This document shows, piece by piece, positions 18,284 through 25,893 of a stretch of DNA of 64,000 nt; positions within the stretch are counted from its first letter, which is position 1; each line of letters opens with the position of its first letter. The position numbers were made by a program, and so were the translations under genes. The stretch covers positions 620,001-684,000 of the forward strand of contig NZ_MDJS01000001.1 in NCBI RefSeq assembly GCF_001705515.1. The letters are read 5' to 3'. The DNA comes from Mucilaginibacter sp. PPCGB 2223 (GTDB lineage: Bacteria > Bacteroidota > Bacteroidia > Sphingobacteriales > Sphingobacteriaceae). Below the pieces are notes generated by a model, which was not told where the DNA came from, searched no databases, and saw only the letters and a list, made by a program, of their open reading frames with translations.

Positions 18284-20020
18284 CTAAACCCCAAGGTCTT
18301 TCATAATCCCGTCAATCTTCTCATCCAAAGCCTTATTAGTAGCCTCGTAAGCGCCTTTGTCGGTTAACTTGGTGTTCACCGAGCAGTAAAACTTGATCTT
18401 AGGCTCCGTACCCGATGGCCTTGCCGAAATAATGCTGCCGTCTTCAGTAATGAATTGCAGTACGTCGCTTTTTGGCAGGTCGATAGGTGTGGTTTTGCCT
18501 GCCGTAAGGTCGGTTTCCACACGGTTCTCATAATCCTTTAAAGCAACCACCTTGGCGCCGCCCAACGTTTTCGGCGGGTTTTCGCGGTATTGCTGCATCA
18601 TGGCTTTAATTTCTTCGGCGCCGGTTTTGCCTTTCTTGGTGATGGATATCAGCGTTTCCTTGTAAAAACCGTACTCCAGGTACATATCCAGCATGGCTTC
18701 GAACAGGCTGCTGCCTTTGTCTTTATAAAACGCCGTCATTTCGGAGATGAACGCGCCCGAAACAATGGCATCCTTATCGCGCACAAACTCGCCGATCAGG
18801 TAGCCATAGCTTTCTTCGCCGCCGCCGATAAACGTTTCCTTGCCGCTTAACTGGGTCATCAGCTCGCCGATGTATTTAAAGCCGGTTAAAGTGTTAAAAT
18901 ATTTTACGTTTTTGGCTTTGGCAATCTCCTCGATCAGGTTACTGGTAACAATGGTTTTTACGATGTATTGCTTGCCGTTCAGCTTACCTTTTTGCTGCCA
19001 GGCGGTCAGCAGGTAATTGATGAGCAAGCTGCCGGTTTGGTTACCGTTCAGCAGCACCCATTCGCCTTTATTGTCTTTCACGGCAATGCCCACGCGGTCG
19101 GCATCCGGGTCGGTAGCCAAAACCAGGTCGGCATCGATATCCCTGGCCTTTTTCATAGCCAGGGTAAGCGCTTCTTTCTCTTCCGGGTTAGGATAAACCA
19201 CGGTGGGGAAGTTGCCATCGGGTGTAGCCTGCTCTTCAACAATGGTCACGTTCTCAAAACCAAACTGCGCCAAAGCCTTCGGCATCAGGGTAATGCCCGT
19301 ACCGTGTATCGGCGAATAAACTATTTTCAGATCTTTTTGGCGTTTAATAGCTTCCGGCGAGATCGACAGCGAAGCGATCGCATCCAGGTATTTCTGATCG
19401 ATATCTTCGCCTATCAGTTCAATATTCTCAGCAACACGGCCAAATTTGATATCATCCACATTGCTCACCTTGGCAACCTCGGCCATTACTGCTTTATCCT
19501 CGGGCGAGACAAACTGGCCGCCGTCGGCACCGTAAGCTTTATAGCCGTTATACTCTTTCGGGTTATGCGAGGCCGTCAGCATTACACCGCTTTTGCAGCC
19601 CAGCTCACGTATTGCGAACGAAAGCTCAGGGGTAGGGCGCAGCGCCTTAAAAAAGTAAACATGTATACCATTGGCCGAAAACACGTCGGCAGTAATGCCC
19701 GCAAACACATCCGAATTATTACGGCTATCATGCGCAATGGCAACCTTGATCTTCTCGCCGGGGTAGGTTTTCTTTAAGTGATTGGCCAAACCCTGTGTAG
19801 CCGCGCCGATGGTGTACTTGTTCACCCGGTTCGAACCCGGGCCCATGGTGCCGCGCAAACCGCCGGTACCAAACTCCAGGTCGCGGTAAAAGGCGTCGGT
19901 TAGTTCGGTATAAGCCTTATCATCAAGCTGTTTTTGTATTTGCTGTTTCACATCGGCATCGTAGTTGCCGTTAAGCCAGGTGTTTACTTTTTCCTGCACA
20001 GATGCGTCTAATTCCTGCAT
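18284..20020 (-). CDS. Phosphohexomutase (phosphoglucomutase/phosphomannomutase family)
   Basis: About 578 residues from the ATG at 20018-20020 (MQELDASVQEK); the frame extends 14 codons further but that extension is unlike the family. All four signature loops are present: the phosphoserine loop TASHNPKEYNGYK, the Mg-binding DPDADRVGIAV, the sugar-specificity loop GGGEESYGYL and the phosphate-binding SARPSGTEPKIKF. It interconverts hexose 1- and 6-phosphates (glucose or mannose) for envelope polysaccharide or glycogen use. The length of about 580 residues matches the long phospho-sugar mutase group common in Bacteroidota and Firmicutes. No operon partner: both flanks are long repeat-bearing spacers. 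Confidence 0.94.
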   Translation of the reverse strand: MQELDASVQEKVNTWLNGNYDADVKQQIQKQLDDKAYTELTDAFYRDLEFGTGGLRGTMGPGSNRVNKYTIGAATQGLANHLKKTYPGEKIKVAIAHDSRNNSDVFAGITADVFSANGIHVYFFKALRPTPELSFAIRELGCKSGVMLTASHNPKEYNGYKAYGADGGQFVSPEDKAVMAEVAKVSNVDDIKFGRVAENIELIGEDIDQKYLDAIASLSISPEAIKRQKDLKIVYSPIHGTGITLMPKALAQFGFENVTIVEEQATPDGNFPTVVYPNPEEKEALTLAMKKARDIDADLVLATDPDADRVGIAVKDNKGEWVLLNGNQTGSLLINYLLTAWQQKGKLNGKQYIVKTIVTSNLIEEIAKAKNVKYFNTLTGFKYIGELMTQLSGKETFIGGGEESYGYLIGEFVRDKDAIVSGAFISEMTAFYKDKGSSLFEAMLDMYLEYGFYKETLISITKKGKTGAEEIKAMMQQYRENPPKTLGGAKVVALKDYENRVETDLTAGKTTPIDLPKSDVLQFITEDGSIISARPSGTEPKIKFYCSVNTKLTDKGAYEATNKALDEKIDGIMKDLGV

Positions 20021-20545
20021 AGTATCAATATTTAATTGTGGTCTTGATTTTGTATGTAACAAATATGTAAATAAATTTTACGTGTTATAAACCCATAAGG
20101 TTAATTGTTGAAAAAGGTTTTGTGAAAGCGAGCATTTTTGTTCGAGAGTCAGGAAGTCCGGAAGATCCGGGCGATTAAAAATTAAACTACACGTCATTGC
20201 GAGGCACGAAGCAATCTCTACATAAGCAGAGCCATTATTCAAGCAGTTTTTGATTTTTGAATTTTTAATTTTGACTTTAATCAGGGTGTTGCCTGCGGCC
20301 CGAGCTTTCCGCTCATACTACACAGGCATTAGCCACAGGCCGGTATCCGCTGCAATCCCTAACACAGGTTTGCAAATAAAAATGTCATTGCGAGCGATAG
20401 CGTGGACAACCGAACAAAAGTGAGCTCATTCATACCTATAAAAAACAAACACAAATGAATAATCTCTTGCTATGCAGAGCGGCCCTGTAAGTCCGCCTTT
20501 CTCCGTGCGATTGCTTCGTGCCTCGCAATGACATGTTGGGAGCCG
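20021..20545. other. Intergenic spacer carrying an inverted-repeat-bounded composite element
   Basis: No gene is supported here. A perfect 24-base inverted repeat (GTCATTGCGAGGCACGAAGC plus 4 bases) occurs at 20193-20216 and, reversed, at 20509-20532, with an 11-base internal copy at 20384-20394. Between them, 20283-20368 is a GC-richer block. From memory, similar blocks recur in Bacteroidota intergenic regions. A short iterated AAGTCCGGAAGATCCGG word lies at about 20149-20170. Confidence 0.65.
20193..20532. repeat. 24-bp perfect inverted repeats bounding a 340-bp element
   Basis: The left arm at 20193-20216 and right arm at 20509-20532 are exact reverse complements over 24 bases. A partial third copy (GTCATTGCGAG) lies inside at 20384-20394 in the left-arm orientation. 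The GTCATTGCGAG...GCAATC word is one I recall as a dispersed repeat in many bacterial genomes. There is no transposase, so this is either a MITE-like element or two repeats that landed near each other. Confidence 0.7.
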
Positions 20546-20971
20546 CTATTTGCAATTACTCAAATCCTTCTCCACCTTCGACACATCAACCAACCCCATC
20601 TTATTCCCGAACGAATTGGTAACATACGTCAGCACCTCGGCGATTTCGATAGGCGATAGGCTACTTTGCGCAGGCATCATCCCGCTGAATTTCTTCCCGG
20701 CGACGGTAATGGTATCTTTTAAACCGTTTTTTATAAAGCAAGGCAGCTGGGCCAGGTTTTTATGCAGGTAAACCGAATCGGTAAACGGTGGGATCAGGTT
20801 ACCCAAACCCTCACCGTTATTACCGTGGCAGTTCTGGCAATGATTAATGTAAATAGTGCTGCCTACAGAGTAATAACGTGCATAGGTCATTTCGCCCTCG
20901 CCCTGGCAGGACGAAACTACAGCAACATAAAATCCGACAAGCAGCAATAAAGGAAATTTAATTTTCATCAA
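20546..20971 (-). CDS. Class I c-type cytochrome lipoprotein
   Basis: A 141-residue lipoprotein (signal ending VVSSC, Cys22) with one haem-binding motif CQNCH at about 46-50 followed by GNNGEGLG, and a probable axial methionine in SGMMPAQ near residue 100. This is the compact mono-haem cytochrome c layout, anchored on the periplasmic side and able to pass electrons to an oxidase or reductase. A second Met two codons after the start is possible as N-terminus. It sits 61 bases after the SCO1-like gene on the same strand, in a cluster suggesting supply of copper and electrons to respiration. Confidence 0.9.
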   Translation of the reverse strand: MMKIKFPLLLLVGFYVAVVSSCQGEGEMTYARYYSVGSTIYINHCQNCHGNNGEGLGNLIPPFTDSVYLHKNLAQLPCFIKNGLKDTITVAGKKFSGMMPAQSSLSPIEIAEVLTYVTNSFGNKMGLVDVSKVEKDLSNCK

Positions 20972-20983
20972 TCAAATTAGTAC

Positions 20984-21032
20984 TTAAAACTCACAACCCG
21001 CAACTCACAACCGACAACAGATAACTCACAAC
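20984..21032. repeat. Iterated CACAAC/CTCACAAC words before the cytochrome c gene
   Basis: The 61-base gap between the SCO1-like and cytochrome c genes consists largely of the word (A)ACTCACAAC with small variations (ACTCACAACCCGCAACTCAC and onward). A related patch with CTGACAACTCACAAC occurs at 18248-18285. No function is evident. Confidence 0.55.
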
Positions 21033-21656
21033 TTACTCTTTCTCCAACGTATGCATATCCGCCACCAGCTGCGTTACCTGTTTCATATCGGTACCATCGT
21101 AACTGCCGCGGATGCGTTTTTGCTTGTCGATCAACAAAAAATAGCCATCGTGCACATAGCCCTGCTGGTTATCGTCCTTAGCCGAAACCAGGTAGTTTTT
21201 TTCAGCAATCTGGTAAATTTCTTCTTTTTTGCCATACAGCAGCCACCAGGTGTCCCCGCTGATGCCCAGCTTATCCGCGTATTGCTTTAGTACCGGGATA
21301 GTATCGTGCTTCGGGTCGATAGTATGCGAGAGTATCTTCACGTTCGGATCGTTCTTAAACTCGTTATAAACCGTCAGCATATTGCGCTGCATAACGGGGC
21401 AGATGGACGGGCAACTCGTGAAAAAGAAATCGGCCACGTAAATTTTCCCGTCCAGATCCTTATCGGTAATGGTTTTGCCGTACTGGTTGGTAAAACTAAA
21501 AGGAGGGATGGTGGCATAAACCGTATCTACTTCAGGTTTCCCATCAACAGTTTTCGTTACCGTTTGGCGGTTGCCTAAAATGGGCAGCTTCTTATCGTCG
21601 GTATGGCAGGCAGCCAGTAAGCCCAGCCCGGCCATCAGGTAGATTAATTTCTTCAT
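21033..21656 (-). CDS. SCO1/SenC-family copper-binding thioredoxin-fold lipoprotein
   Basis: A 207-residue lipoprotein (Cys17 in LLAACHTDD) with the SCO1/SenC thioredoxin-like fold. The copper site is visible: CPSIC (CxxxC) after DFFFTS, and the conserved distal His in SHTIDPKHD. SCO proteins hold copper or reduce thiols while assembling the CuA centre of cytochrome c oxidase. The ATG overlaps the TGA of the upstream lipoprotein gene by 4 bases (21653-21656), indicating translational coupling, and a cytochrome c gene follows. Role in oxidase assembly is an inference from family and neighbours. Confidence 0.93.
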   Translation of the reverse strand: MKKLIYLMAGLGLLAACHTDDKKLPILGNRQTVTKTVDGKPEVDTVYATIPPFSFTNQYGKTITDKDLDGKIYVADFFFTSCPSICPVMQRNMLTVYNEFKNDPNVKILSHTIDPKHDTIPVLKQYADKLGISGDTWWLLYGKKEEIYQIAEKNYLVSAKDDNQQGYVHDGYFLLIDKQKRIRGSYDGTDMKQVTQLVADMHTLEKE

Positions 21657-22069
21657 TTCTTTTTAACAGTTTGCAGGTAAGTTTGTGCTTGTTTGGTCGC
21701 TTCAATCAACTGCTCATCCACTGCTTTTACTTTGGTTTGCTGTTCGGTGAGGTATTTCATCACATCATCGTGCCCTTTGCCGCTAAAATCGGGCTCGAAT
21801 TTCTGCATCCAGTTGCCCATATCGTCATCAGCGGCCATAAGTGCGGCGCTTAGCTTGTGCGCTTCGGCAGTATCGGCTTTAGCCAGCCTGGCCTGCATCA
21901 TTACAGTATCAAGCTTTAGTTTACTTACCATTGCCTTTTCGTCATCGGCCATTACTTTTTCGTGAAAGTCGATCACCTGTTTCTGCAGGTCTTTTTCCTG
22001 TTTTTTATCGTTGTTGCAGGCTGTTAAAACAGCAGCTATTGCTAAAAGTGTATAAAGTATTTTTTTCAT
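21653..22069 (-). CDS. Small helical lipoprotein upstream of SCO1-like gene
   Basis: A 138-residue lipoprotein (VLTACNN, Cys18) whose mature part is nearly all charged helix: Lys/Glu/Asp-rich with many Met and Ala, likely a helical bundle or coiled coil. Strings such as DFHEKVMADDEKAM and DDMGNWMQKFEP resemble small lipoproteins often found next to SCO1/copper genes in Bacteroidota; I cannot name the family. Methionine and histidine content could suit metal binding but this is speculation. It overlaps the SCO1-like gene by 4 bases. A strong hairpin (22090-22123) lies 20 bases before its start, separating it from the TonB receptor. Confidence 0.82.
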   Translation of the reverse strand: MKKILYTLLAIAAVLTACNNDKKQEKDLQKQVIDFHEKVMADDEKAMVSKLKLDTVMMQARLAKADTAEAHKLSAALMAADDDMGNWMQKFEPDFSGKGHDDVMKYLTEQQTKVKAVDEQLIEATKQAQTYLQTVKKK

Positions 22070-22089
22070 GGTTGTTAAATTAGGATAAG

Positions 22090-22123
22090 GATACCTTAGG
22101 GACTATTACTGCCCTAAGGTATC
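22090..22123 (-). promoter_or_regulatory. Perfect 12-bp hairpin between TonB receptor and lipoprotein genes
   Basis: GATACCTTAGGG at 22090-22101 is exactly complementary to CCCTAAGGTATC at 22112-22123, with a 10-base loop. In the minus-strand transcript it lies downstream of the TonB receptor and 20 bases before the lipoprotein start. No clear U-run follows, so it may be a weak terminator, an mRNA-stability element or an attenuator. Confidence 0.6.
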
Positions 22124-22178
22124 ATTAAGTTGATATTGCTGCCAAATTATTATTTTAATAACATCCCGGCCGCTGTGT

Positions 22179-24512
22179 TTATTGTTTACCAAATTTGTAC
22201 GATAACCCCAAAGTAAACGCCCTCGGATCGCCCTGGTTATAACTATATGATGCCGCACCGTTAGCCGTGGCGGTTGCCGTAGCTATAGTGGCGTAATAGG
22301 TATTAAATACGTTCAGGGCGTTTACCCAAACGTCTGCTCTGCCAACCTGGTAACCTCCACGTACATTGGTTACTTTAAACCCGCCGTAGGTATACTGTTC
22401 CAGGTTATCCATAAAGTATTTGCCGATTTGCTGCTCCTCTATGCCAAACCTAAAGCCTTTCAAATAATGCGGTTTATACACTACTTCAGCATTGCCCGAA
22501 AAATTGGGCGCACTGGCCATTTGTCTGCCGTTATAGTTTATGCCGCCGGCAATGTAATTCACAAAAGTATGTTTGGCATTGGTGGCGCTTATGCGGATAT
22601 ACAGGTCATCTGCCGGGCGATAGCTCAGCCCGTACTCCAAACCGATGTGCCGGGTTGCGCCGGCATTTTGCGGTTGCGTGGTATTATCGGCCAGTTTTAC
22701 ATTGATGATCTCGTTCGTGCCGTTCATCAGGTAAGCGCTGTAATCAATGTAAAGTTTATTATCGAGCAGCGAAAGCCATCCGCCCAGTTCGTAATTGGCA
22801 AAAGTTTGCGGCAGCAGGTAAGCGCTGTTGCTGGTTTTACCGAATACCTGGGTTATCTGTGGCGGCACATAACCCTCGCTGTAAGTTCCGTAAAAACCAA
22901 TACCTTGATAATTATAGGTAAAGCCAATTTTCGGAGCCACTTTACCATAGTTGGTGATGGTGGATGGCCCGCCGGCAACGCCCGAGCCCGGCAGGTAATT
23001 CACAAATGCGTATTGAAAAGCATCATAACGTACCGCCGCCGAAATGCGTAGTCCCGGCAAAACGGTAAAATCATAATCCGCATAACTACCAAAGTTGCTC
23101 ACCACGGTATTGTAATCGGCCATCACCTGGTCAGGCTCGGCTTTGGTGTAGCTCACATAATTGCTCACACCGCCTTGGTTTTGTTTTTTGATCCAGATAA
23201 ACTCCTGGTAGTACGATTGCGGATCAAGCTCTGCACTGGCACCGATAATGAGTTTACTTTGCAGTAATTTGAATTTCTGCACATGCTGCAAAAACAACCC
23301 GTACGATTTAAAGGAGTTGTTATTGATATTACCCGTCGCCGTATCCGGCGAAACCGGGTTGCTGCTTTTGCCGCCAGTACGATAATTAGCGATGGAGTAG
23401 GACGGGTTCTGAATAACCGAATTATCCCTGAACATAAAAGTAGCATTAGTACTGCTGCTGTCGCTCCAATTGTGGCTGATGGTCGACCGTGCCCTTAGAG
23501 CCTTAACCTTGCGGTAGGTAAAAAATGCCTGCGCCGAATAATCCTTACGGATAAAATGGGCGCTATCCAAACTGCCGTACATATCGCTGAAATAAGCAAT
23601 GTACGATGCACTGTTCGTCCACGTTGTATTCTTGTCTATCTTATAATCCAGTCTGCCGGTAACAGCTGTTTTGTGGAAATCGCTGTATTGTATCGGCCCG
23701 TTGGTTTGGTTGGCGTAATAGCCGCTCACAATAAAACCCAACTTGCCCGATGTGGTACCGATCTGCGCATCGGTTCGTTTGTAGCCCTGATTGTTCAATT
23801 GCGCGCTAATATAGCCCGAAGTAACTGCGGGCGGCGCCTGTGTGATCAGATTTACTACGCCGCCAATGGCTTCTGCGCCGTATAAAGCTGATGATGGCCC
23901 CTTGATCACCTCGATATTTTTAGCCGCCGCCATATTCATCTCCAGCAAAGCATTGTGGTTAAATACCGCCGACGTACGCAACGGCAGGCCGTCTTCGAGG
24001 TACAGAAACAGGTTATTGGTGTTCATGGGCTGCCGTATGCTCATTTCGTGCTGCTCGTTGCCGAGGTTCACCATGTTAACGCCGCTTACTTTGTTCACCA
24101 GCAGGTCGAGGCGTTGAGCCTTGGTATCTTCAATGGTTTGCTGCGATATAGTCGCTATGGAGACAGGGGCCTCGCTGCGTTTTTCGGCAGTGCGGTTGGC
24201 GCTAACCACTACGCGCTGCAACTCGGTGTTTGAGGGTTGCATGGAAATAGCCAGCGATTGCCCGCTTACCGCGATGCTACGGGTAGTGTAGCCAATAAAC
24301 GTAACCTGTATAGCTGCAGCAGTGGTTATAATCTTAAATTTTCCCGAAACACCCGATGTTGCCGATATGTTGTTACCATCCGATATGGTTGCGCCGGCTA
24401 TCGGTTCTTTGCTTATCGCATCGAATATTTTGCCGGTTATAGCGATGGGTTTCTGCGCATATAAGACACAGGATATCAATAAAGTATATACAATTAAAAT
24501 AAGCTTTTTCAT
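22179..24512 (-). CDS. TonB-dependent receptor, candidate copper/metal-complex importer
   Basis: A 777-residue outer-membrane receptor. A signal peptide (to YAQ, about residue 19) is followed by a carboxypeptidase-regulatory-like domain (about 22-95), a plug (about 105-225, with VEVIKGPSSALYGAEAIGGVVNLIT-type core: VIKGPSSALYG then GGVVNLIT) and a beta-barrel ending FTLGLSYKFGKQ. Unlike the SusC protein it lacks an STN domain and has no SusD partner, so import of a small ligand such as a metal chelate is more likely than a glycan. Neighbours are a cysteine-motif small protein upstream and SCO1-like/cytochrome genes downstream, which points to copper. Confidence 0.9.
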   Translation of the reverse strand: MKKLILIVYTLLISCVLYAQKPIAITGKIFDAISKEPIAGATISDGNNISATSGVSGKFKIITTAAAIQVTFIGYTTRSIAVSGQSLAISMQPSNTELQRVVVSANRTAEKRSEAPVSIATISQQTIEDTKAQRLDLLVNKVSGVNMVNLGNEQHEMSIRQPMNTNNLFLYLEDGLPLRTSAVFNHNALLEMNMAAAKNIEVIKGPSSALYGAEAIGGVVNLITQAPPAVTSGYISAQLNNQGYKRTDAQIGTTSGKLGFIVSGYYANQTNGPIQYSDFHKTAVTGRLDYKIDKNTTWTNSASYIAYFSDMYGSLDSAHFIRKDYSAQAFFTYRKVKALRARSTISHNWSDSSSTNATFMFRDNSVIQNPSYSIANYRTGGKSSNPVSPDTATGNINNNSFKSYGLFLQHVQKFKLLQSKLIIGASAELDPQSYYQEFIWIKKQNQGGVSNYVSYTKAEPDQVMADYNTVVSNFGSYADYDFTVLPGLRISAAVRYDAFQYAFVNYLPGSGVAGGPSTITNYGKVAPKIGFTYNYQGIGFYGTYSEGYVPPQITQVFGKTSNSAYLLPQTFANYELGGWLSLLDNKLYIDYSAYLMNGTNEIINVKLADNTTQPQNAGATRHIGLEYGLSYRPADDLYIRISATNAKHTFVNYIAGGINYNGRQMASAPNFSGNAEVVYKPHYLKGFRFGIEEQQIGKYFMDNLEQYTYGGFKVTNVRGGYQVGRADVWVNALNVFNTYYATIATATATANGAASYSYNQGDPRAFTLGLSYKFGKQ

Positions 24513-24527
24513 AAGATTTTAAATGCG

Positions 24528-24671
24528 TTTCGAGGCTTAGCGCCTCAAAACCGTTTGGAATAATAAAAATCAGATGGGTAGCCAAAAGCTTATCTATAGC
24601 CGCATTAAAGCATCATAGCTTTAATGCGTTAGTATAAATGAATGACGATAAGCGTTTGACTAAGCGCTTAT
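24528..24671 (-). promoter_or_regulatory. Leader of the TonB receptor gene with three stem-loops
   Basis: Between the small-protein gene and the receptor the sequence can form three hairpins. GAGGC/GCCTC lies at about 24531-24547. A perfect 11-bp stem CGCATTAAAGC/GCTTTAATGCG lies at 24601-24628. ATAAGCG/CGCTTAT at 24648-24671 overlaps the end of the small gene. They may tune receptor expression relative to the upstream gene; no known riboswitch was recognised. Confidence 0.5.
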
Positions 24672-25034
24672 TTTAGGCGGTTGGAATACTGATGCCGAAT
24701 AGTCAGGCAATTCGGTATGGTTCGTGGGGACGGTTAAAACAGCTAACAGGCGTGGAGTATAGTTAAATGAGAAATGATGGGTAACGATACCTTCCTGGAA
24801 AAGGCTTTTACCGGTCTGGCGCTCTTCGCTTTTTTCTTTCTCTTCGGCTTGTTTTATCTTTTTCAATAAATAACAACGGCCGTTACAATGCATCCAGGGT
24901 TTATTGCGGTTTTCGCAGAGGGTTGATGCTATCGTGGTCTTGTTCAGTTCGAAGCCCGCAAAAATAAACAGCTTCGAAAAATTAGCCGATAGCGTAAAAA
25001 CAATGAGCAATATAGCCGTAACTCTGTTTAACAT
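24660..25034 (-). CDS. Small secreted or membrane-anchored protein with conserved cysteine motif
   Basis: A 124-residue protein. It starts with a hydrophobic segment (LLIVFTLSANFSKLFIF, about 7-26), probably a signal anchor. A distinctive cysteine motif follows: C at about 39 in TLCENRNKPWMHCNGRCYLLKK, with the MHCNGRC core near 49-55. Then comes a highly charged helix (KQAEEKEKSEERQ) and a Pro-rich tail. From memory, proteins with an (M)HCNG(K/R)CYL motif are frequent in Bacteroidota next to TonB receptors and copper genes, but I know no established function. The cysteines and histidine are good metal ligands. It lies 147 bases upstream of the TonB receptor on the same strand. Confidence 0.8.
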   Translation of the reverse strand: MLNRVTAILLIVFTLSANFSKLFIFAGFELNKTTIASTLCENRNKPWMHCNGRCYLLKKIKQAEEKEKSEERQTGKSLFQEGIVTHHFSFNYTPRLLAVLTVPTNHTELPDYSASVFQPPKISA

Positions 25035-25138
25035 CGCCGCAAAGGTACAGTTAAACGTTTGATGTGCAAATAGGCAAATGAGTGAATGTGCAAATGACCG
25101 GGTTTCTTAGCCTCCCGCCTGACAGGCTTAGGAAGGGG

Positions 25139-25597
25139 TCATTTTTCCCTTACGTAAAATATCATATCCAGTGTGGGTATCACAAAACCTTCCTCTTTCA
25201 TTAAAACAACCAGGTTGCCGCGGTGATGGGTACCGTGATTGACAACGTGCGCCATAATGTCGACCAATCTTTCGTTATACGGCGTACCGTTCGGGTGGAC
25301 ATAGCTTACCACGCGGTCAAAGTCGCCGGGCTGGAGCTGATCGATAAATTCCATCCAGGCCAGGTGGTAATTTTCCAGGTCGCCCTTCATTTCTTCGGGC
25401 AGCCTGTCCTGAAAACGCTCAACGCTTTGGGGGATGCCCAAAATACGGTCGAGCCAGATACGTTGGGTTGATATCAGGTGTGAGAACAGCTCGTATATCC
25501 TCGGGTTTTGCGGGAACTGTTTTTCAAACTTTTCCATCAGCAGGTCGCTGGCCCACTTGTCGTACTCGAATAACTGTTTAAAATAGGCTTTTGTCAT
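25139..25597 (-). CDS. DinB-family metal-binding four-helix protein
   Basis: A 152-residue DinB/YfiT-like protein. The family fold is a four-helix bundle with a three-histidine metal site, and here the candidates are His39 in ELFSHLISTQ and the pair in HVVNHGTHHRG (about 120-128). The WASDLL start and RGNLVVLM near the end are typical. DinB relatives act as thiol-dependent transferases or hydrolases; the substrate is unknown. The gene stands alone, downstream of the MCE protein on the same strand by roughly 300 bases. Confidence 0.9.
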   Translation of the reverse strand: MTKAYFKQLFEYDKWASDLLMEKFEKQFPQNPRIYELFSHLISTQRIWLDRILGIPQSVERFQDRLPEEMKGDLENYHLAWMEFIDQLQPGDFDRVVSYVHPNGTPYNERLVDIMAHVVNHGTHHRGNLVVLMKEEGFVIPTLDMIFYVREK

Positions 25598-25616
25598 TAT
25601 TTATCGAGTTATTGAT

Positions 25617-25802
25617 TCAATTATTGATCTTTATGCCCGATTTCTTTAAGTGCCATTTCTCGGCAGCAGACAGATCGGGCTTAATGGTTTTCATTGGTTT
25701 TGCGAATTTGACAATCGCCCCGTCAAAGCAGGGGGGAAATTGTCGGCATTTTTTTTCAGTGCGGATAACTTTGTTATCAAATTCACATTTCAGGGCATTC
25801 AC
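25617..25802 (-). CDS. Possible small protein, 61 residues, weakly supported
   Basis: An open frame in the gap between the DinB and MCE genes. It is basic and contains four cysteines (CEF, KCRQFPPC); no signal peptide or known domain is visible. An overlapping plus-strand frame of similar length exists, so coding cannot be settled by eye. It starts 15 bases upstream of the DinB gene's start side and could be a leader, a remnant or chance. Confidence 0.25.
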   Translation of the reverse strand: MNALKCEFDNKVIRTEKKCRQFPPCFDGAIVKFAKPMKTIKPDLSAAEKWHLKKSGIKINN

Positions 25803-25893
25803 ACCTATACAATATAACTAAAAAAGTCCTCTAATGCAAATTAACAAGTGGCAAATAGTTGCTCACAGCTCACTATTTACCATCTCTGCCAAA

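Noticed and set aside
18968..19777. 269-codon plus-strand ORF opposite the phosphohexomutase gene
   Set aside because: The minus-strand frame carries all mutase signatures over the same bases; the antisense frame has no domain.
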